DNA of 8,956 bases from assembly GCA_903928835.1 (NCBI GenBank), contig CAIYSK010000130.1:1-8956 (forward strand). The letters run 5' to 3'. Position numbers and translations under genes: made by a program. Within the stretch, counting starts at the first letter, position 1; each line of letters starts with the position of its first letter. The stretch is from an uncultured cyanobacterium. Lineage in GTDB: Bacteria; Cyanobacteriota; Cyanobacteriia; PCC-6307; Cyanobiaceae. The notes beneath the pieces are model-generated. The model did no database searches, was not told where the DNA came from, and saw nothing but the letters and a program-made list of their open reading frames with translations. This document shows positions 6,609 through 8,956 of this stretch, in pieces.

Positions 6609-6813
6609 GCGGCGCCTGCTGATTTCTCTTCTTAGCAGCAAGGGAGGGCCTTTTCGGCGATTTGCAGCTCCGTGGCGGCGGTGCTGTTGGATCCCGTAAT
6701 CCTTAGACCAGAGTTGCCGCCCAGAGCTAATCGGCAACACCTCCCCAAAAGGGGACTGGCATTGGGGGCTTGCTGCGTCGCAGTGTTGATGACGCCCGTG
6801 ATCTCAAGCGGTC
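6609..6813. promoter_or_regulatory. Shared divergent promoter region with three inverted repeats
   Basis: These 205 bases separate the minus-strand regulator from the plus-strand AP2 operon and must hold both promoters. Three perfect inverted repeats cluster on the AP2 side: GTTGCCG-N12-CGGCAAC (6713-6738), TCCCC-AAAA-GGGGA (6742-6755) and CTGCG-T-CGCAG (6773-6783). I find no clear HLR1 site (the RpaB direct repeat) and no confident -35/-10 pair. The repeats are candidates for operators of the flanking regulators or for hairpins in the AP2 leader. Confidence 0.5.
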
Positions 6814-7140
6814 ATGCCGAAGCAGACCGACGCTTCTCAAGAGCAGGCCTATCTCGCCTACGCCAACCGCCCCCGTCGCCCAGGCGCGAGCTCCCTATTT
6901 CGCGGCGTCAGTTATCGGAAGAGCACGGGTCAGTGGATCGCGCAGTTGTATTGGCGGGGGCGCCGCTACTTCCTTGGGGCGTACCAGGACGAGCGGGAGG
7001 CTGCAGAGGTTTACAACAAGCACGCCCTGCAAATCATTGGCCCGTTTGCCCTGGTCAATGATTTGCCAGTTGTTATGGCCAATGATTTGACAGTGGCGGC
7101 TGGCCTGGATGGGCTGGAAGGGTTTAGCCAGGATGGATGA
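6814..7140 (+). CDS. Stand-alone AP2/ERF-domain DNA-binding protein
   Basis: This 108-residue protein is built around one AP2/ERF domain at about residues 28-83. It has the expected landmarks in order: FRGVSYRKSTGQW (29-41, first strand), IAQLYWRGRRYFLGAY (42-57, second and third strands), and DEREAAEVYNKHALQIIG (59-76, the packing helix) followed by FALVN (78-82). In plants and apicomplexans this domain binds DNA through its three-stranded sheet. In bacteria and phages it is best known fused to HNH homing nucleases. No HNH motif is present, and the 27-residue leader and 25-residue tail have no recognisable domain, so a transcription factor or DNA-binding accessory is inferred. ATG 6814 is the first start after in-frame TGA codons at 6787, 6790 and 6799; its ribosome binding site is weak. 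The stop overlaps the next gene's start, which implies one operon and translational coupling to the response regulator. Confidence 0.85.
   Translation: MPKQTDASQEQAYLAYANRPRRPGASSLFRGVSYRKSTGQWIAQLYWRGRRYFLGAYQDEREAAEVYNKHALQIIGPFALVNDLPVVMANDLTVAAGLDGLEGFSQDG
7030..7089 (+). repeat. Perfect 13-bp inverted repeat with a second competing arm
   Basis: CAAATCATTGGCC (7030-7042) is exactly complementary in reverse to GGCCAATGATTTG (7077-7089), with a 34-base loop. A further copy of AATGATTTG at 7057-7065 can pair with the same left arm over nine bases. The right arms belong to a direct repeat, AATGATTTG(C/A)CAGT at 7057-7070 and 7081-7094, period 24. The element lies inside the 3' end of the AP2 gene, just upstream of the ribosome binding site of the coupled regulator. 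Confidence 0.85.
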
Positions 7141-7891
7141 GGTTTCTGTGCCGCCCACGATCCTTGTCGTGGATGATCAAGAGATGGTGCGGCGCCTTTT
7201 GGAATTGCGTCTTACCAAGGCCGGATTTCAGGTGATTTTGGCGGCCGATGGCCAGGAAGCGCTTGAGCGTTTTAACGAGGAATCGCCCGATTTATTGGTT
7301 CTTGATTTGATGCTGCCGGTGCTCGATGGCTTTGAGGTGTGCCAGCGGATTCGCAAGCAGTCCCAGGTGCCGATCGTGATGCTGTCAGGGCGTAGTGATG
7401 TGCTTGAGCGCGTCACCGGTTTGGAGCTCGGAGCCGACGACTACCTGGTCAAGCCGTTTAGCCCGCGGGAATTGGAGATGCGGATCCGGGCTCTCCTGCG
7501 CCGATCCGTTCTCCGCCGATTAGGCCTGCGCCGCTCCGTTCAAGGGGAGCTCCAGCGGGACCAGGGGAGCACGATTACGGCTGGAGAGTTACGGGTCGAT
7601 ACCTATAGACAGCAGGTTTTTAAGGGCACAGAACAGGTGCGTCTGACCGACCTTGAGTACCGGCTGCTGTCGATCTTGCTCTCCCAGCCTGGCAAGCCAT
7701 GGAGCCGGGTGGAGTTGTTGCGAAAGGTTTGGGGGTATGTGCCAACCAACCATGCCCGGGTGCGCACGATTGACGTGCATGTGGCCAGGCTTCGATCCAA
7801 GCTGGAGGCGGATCCAGAACATCCCGAATTCATCCTCACCGAGCGCGGCACCGGCTATCTCTTTCGTCGCTTGCTCCAGCCTGCGCTCTGA
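7133..7891 (+). CDS. OmpR-family response regulator coupled to AP2 gene
   Basis: The 252-residue regulator has a receiver domain at about 8-124, with Asp14-Asp15, phosphoacceptor Asp58 (LLVLDLMLP), Ser85 and Lys107 (LVKPF). The winged helix is at about 148-248, with WGYVPTNHARVRTIDVHVARL and RGTGYLFRRL. Phosphorylation-controlled DNA binding is expected from the family. It resembles the RpaB/Ycf27 group and shares the core GLELGADDYL-x-KPFSP with the divergent regulator at 5814, so the two are probably paralogues. The linker is Arg-rich and contains a 10-residue internal duplication (LRRSV at 122-126 and 132-136). I chose ATG 7133: GGAAGGG lies about nine bases upstream, and it overlaps the AP2 stop by eight bases. 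An in-frame ATG at 7109 would add eight residues. No kinase gene is visible, so the phosphate donor is unknown. Confidence 0.9.
   Translation: MDEVSVPPTILVVDDQEMVRRLLELRLTKAGFQVILAADGQEALERFNEESPDLLVLDLMLPVLDGFEVCQRIRKQSQVPIVMLSGRSDVLERVTGLELGADDYLVKPFSPRELEMRIRALLRRSVLRRLGLRRSVQGELQRDQGSTITAGELRVDTYRQQVFKGTEQVRLTDLEYRLLSILLSQPGKPWSRVELLRKVWGYVPTNHARVRTIDVHVARLRSKLEADPEHPEFILTERGTGYLFRRLLQPAL
7496..7541 (+). repeat. 30-bp period direct repeat in regulator linker
   Basis: CTGCGCCGATCCGTTC (7496-7511) and CTGCGCCGCTCCGTTC (7526-7541) differ at one base and lie 30 bases apart, so the duplication is in frame. It enlarges the Arg-rich linker between the receiver and the DNA-binding domain of the coupled regulator. 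Confidence 0.8.
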
Positions 7892-7923
7892 TGGATCCCC
7901 ATAAGGGGTGGGCAGGGCATCGG

Positions 7924-7946
7924 CAGCCCCCTAGGACCAGGGGCTG
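7924..7946. terminator. Inverted repeat between convergent genes, possible bidirectional terminator
   Basis: CAGCCCC (7924-7930) pairs with GGGGCTG (7940-7946) around a nine-base loop. A weaker hairpin, CCCC-ATAA-GGGG, lies just before it (about 7898-7909). The element follows the regulator's stop (7891) and overlaps the stop of the minus-strand gene (7931-7933). No T-run follows on either strand, so termination is only plausible. Confidence 0.4.
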
Positions 7947-8320
7947 AAGCTCACCGGTTCGTACTTGGCAATTCCCATGCGCCAGCCGCGGATCACCAAG
8001 GCTTTGAGGCCCGCTTCAAAGGCGGCTGTGTCGCCACTGGCGAGCCAGCTGGCCTTCAGTATCGGCAATTGCTCGCTCATCACGTCGAGGGGAATCTCAA
8101 TCAGCAGCAGGCTGTTGTCTGCGGCGGCCCGCTGCAGGGGCCCCTCATCGCTGCGTTGCCAAAGCCGGAGCAACAGTTCCAAGGCCAGGGTGCGGCCATC
8201 GTCGCCGGGGTCTTGGGCTTCGGCGGCTGCGGCCGATTGGGTTTTGCCCGTTAGGGGCAGGGCGCGTTTGCCGTCCAACTCCACCAACGCCAATGCGACC
8301 AAATAGGGGGCGTTTGCCAT
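7931..8320 (-). CDS. Hypothetical protein, 129 residues
   Basis: I do not recognise this protein. It appears soluble and alpha/beta. An N-terminal strand (YLVALALVELDG, 6-17) leads to an Ala-rich variable loop (28-41), helices (44-57) and a second strand (SLLLIEIPL, 70-78). Another helix follows, and the C-terminus is GWRMGIAKYEPVSFSPW. There are no cysteines, no signal peptide and no membrane segment. The ATG at 8318-8320 has only a weak ribosome binding site. The gene converges on the regulator operon and is divergent from cp12, with 208 bases between them. The composition matches its GC-rich neighbours, which supports a resident gene. Confidence 0.7.
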   Translation of the reverse strand: MANAPYLVALALVELDGKRALPLTGKTQSAAAAEAQDPGDDGRTLALELLLRLWQRSDEGPLQRAAADNSLLLIEIPLDVMSEQLPILKASWLASGDTAAFEAGLKALVIRGWRMGIAKYEPVSFSPWS

Positions 8321-8528
8321 CGGGCATCACGTTGCAATCCCCCCACCTTGGGGGTTCCAGCCAGGGGGGTGTCAATCCTTTGTGGGGAGGTGCGTTTGTG
8401 GTGTTTCAGCCACGAGGTGAGGGTTTGTCAAGCGTTTCCCCATGGCGCTTGCGTGGGGCCTCGGGTTTCCTGCCGCTGGGGGTTAAATTCTCGGCCTTCT
8501 CACCTGTGCTCCTGTTGGGAGTCTTGCC
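8321..8528. promoter_or_regulatory. Divergent region upstream of cp12
   Basis: This region must hold promoters for cp12 and for the minus-strand gene. It contains CCCCC-ACCTT-GGGGG (8340-8354), a further G-run at 8364-8369 that could pair with the same C-run, and CAAGCG-N11-CGCTTG (8429-8451). TTAAATTC at 8483-8490 is the most AT-rich spot and a possible -10 element about 40 bases before the cp12 ATG, but I see no good -35. Confidence 0.35.
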
Positions 8529-8747
8529 ATGACCACGATCGCGTCCCAGCTGGAGAGCTATCGCTCGGCATTGGCCGCAGCCACGGCCAATGGAGATCAG
8601 GCGGTGGCCCGCAAACTGGAGCAGCAGATCAAGGATCTTGAGGATTTCCAAGGGCGTCATCCCGAAGCCGAGGAAGCCCCGAGCCCGTTCGAGGTGTTCT
8701 GCGAGCTGAACCCAGCGGATGAAAAGTGCCGGGTTTACGACGACTAA
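8529..8747 (+). CDS. cp12: CP12-family Calvin-cycle regulator, short form
   Basis: The 72-residue product ends in the CP12 C-terminal module. Cys58 and Cys67 frame ELNPADEK and are followed by RVYDD, the same spacing as the redox disulfide of canonical CP12 that docks on GAPDH. In the known system CP12 scaffolds GAPDH and phosphoribulokinase into an inactive complex under oxidising (dark) conditions. The N-terminal cysteine pair and the central AWD-VEEL motif, which contacts phosphoribulokinase, are not present. Residues 1-45 instead form a charged helix (for example ARKLEQQIKDLEDF at 27-40). This protein may bind GAPDH but inhibit phosphoribulokinase poorly. ATG 8529 has GGGAG seven bases upstream. 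A hairpin region and another plus-strand gene follow. Confidence 0.85.
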   Translation: MTTIASQLESYRSALAAATANGDQAVARKLEQQIKDLEDFQGRHPEAEEAPSPFEVFCELNPADEKCRVYDD

Positions 8748-8779
8748 TCCCAAGCGTTAGCGATAGATCAGGCGGCGGC

Positions 8780-8820
8780 GCCTTAGGTTTGTAAAAACCT
8801 TTAGGCAGATTGTCTCTGCC
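8780..8820 (+). other. Overlapping hairpins between cp12 and the next gene
   Basis: GCCT-T-AGGTTT (8780-8790) pairs with AAACCT-TT-AGGC (8795-8806) around a GTAA loop, giving about ten base pairs with a small internal loop. GGCAGA (8804-8809) pairs with TCTGCC (8815-8820) around TTGTC. The two share bases 8804-8806, so the full forms compete. The second ends four bases before the AAGGAGG ribosome binding site. The first could be a cp12 terminator, although it lacks a T-run. Confidence 0.5.
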
Positions 8821-8837
8821 GCCAAGGAGGGTCCCCG

Positions 8838-8956
8838 ATGGACCTCACCCCTTATCTCAACAGCCTGGAAGGCACCACCCTCGACCAGGTGTTGCTCTCG
8901 GTAGCCATTCGTGGCCGGGTTGGCATTGCCATGAAAGGGCGATTTCTGTTGCGGGC
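8838..8956 (+). CDS. Start of an unrecognised gene, 3' end outside window
   Basis: ATG 8838 follows a very strong ribosome binding site, AAGGAGG at 8824-8830, seven bases upstream, and the frame is open to the window end. The visible 39 residues begin MDLTPYLNSLEGTTLDQVLL and continue as a probable basic amphipathic helix (IRGRVGIAMKGRFLLR). There is no signal peptide. I considered class 1 fructose-bisphosphatase because of its position beside cp12, but the visible residues are not diagnostic. That this is a real gene is likely; its function is not determinable here. Confidence 0.75.
   Translation, partial: MDLTPYLNSLEGTTLDQVLLSVAIRGRVGIAMKGRFLLR

Noticed and set aside
6814..7140. The AP2 protein as an HNH homing endonuclease
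   Set aside because: It is only 108 residues, with no HNH histidine/asparagine motif before or after the AP2 domain.

Overview
The window looks like chromosomal DNA of a GC-rich picocyanobacterium of the Synechococcus/Cyanobium type. The clues are a short CP12 protein (Calvin-cycle regulator), two response regulators of the RpaB/Ycf27 class typical of cyanobacteria and plastids, short GC-rich intergenic gaps, and several small orphan proteins. This assignment is from protein resemblance only. I see no rRNA, tRNA, CRISPR array, transposase or integrase.

Left part (1-2490): the 3' part of an arsenite S-adenosylmethionine methyltransferase gene (arsM) overlaps a gene for an exported protein of unknown function, which ends at a stem-loop. 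Two small convergent unknown genes (1577-1870 plus, 1888-2268 minus) follow, in DNA visibly poorer in GC than the rest.

Middle part (2427-5800): a canonical minus-strand terminator closes a minus-strand unit. The unit holds a P-type cation ATPase without the usual N-terminal cytosolic extension, then a 350-base stretch with a five-copy 15-bp repeat, then a possible 33-residue protein. A small exported protein with two cysteines is divergent from the ATPase.

Right part (5814-8956): an RpaB-like response regulator (minus) is divergent from a two-gene plus-strand operon. The first operon gene encodes a free-standing AP2/ERF-type DNA-binding domain protein with no HNH nuclease. The second encodes another RpaB-like OmpR-family regulator, and its start codon overlaps the AP2 gene's stop. 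Three inverted repeats lie in the 205-bp region shared by the two units, and a perfect 13-bp inverted repeat lies at the 3' end of the AP2 gene. No histidine kinase is visible. This kinase-less AP2 plus two-regulator cluster is the strongest candidate for an undescribed system here. An unknown minus-strand gene, cp12, and the start of an unrecognised gene with a strong ribosome binding site follow.
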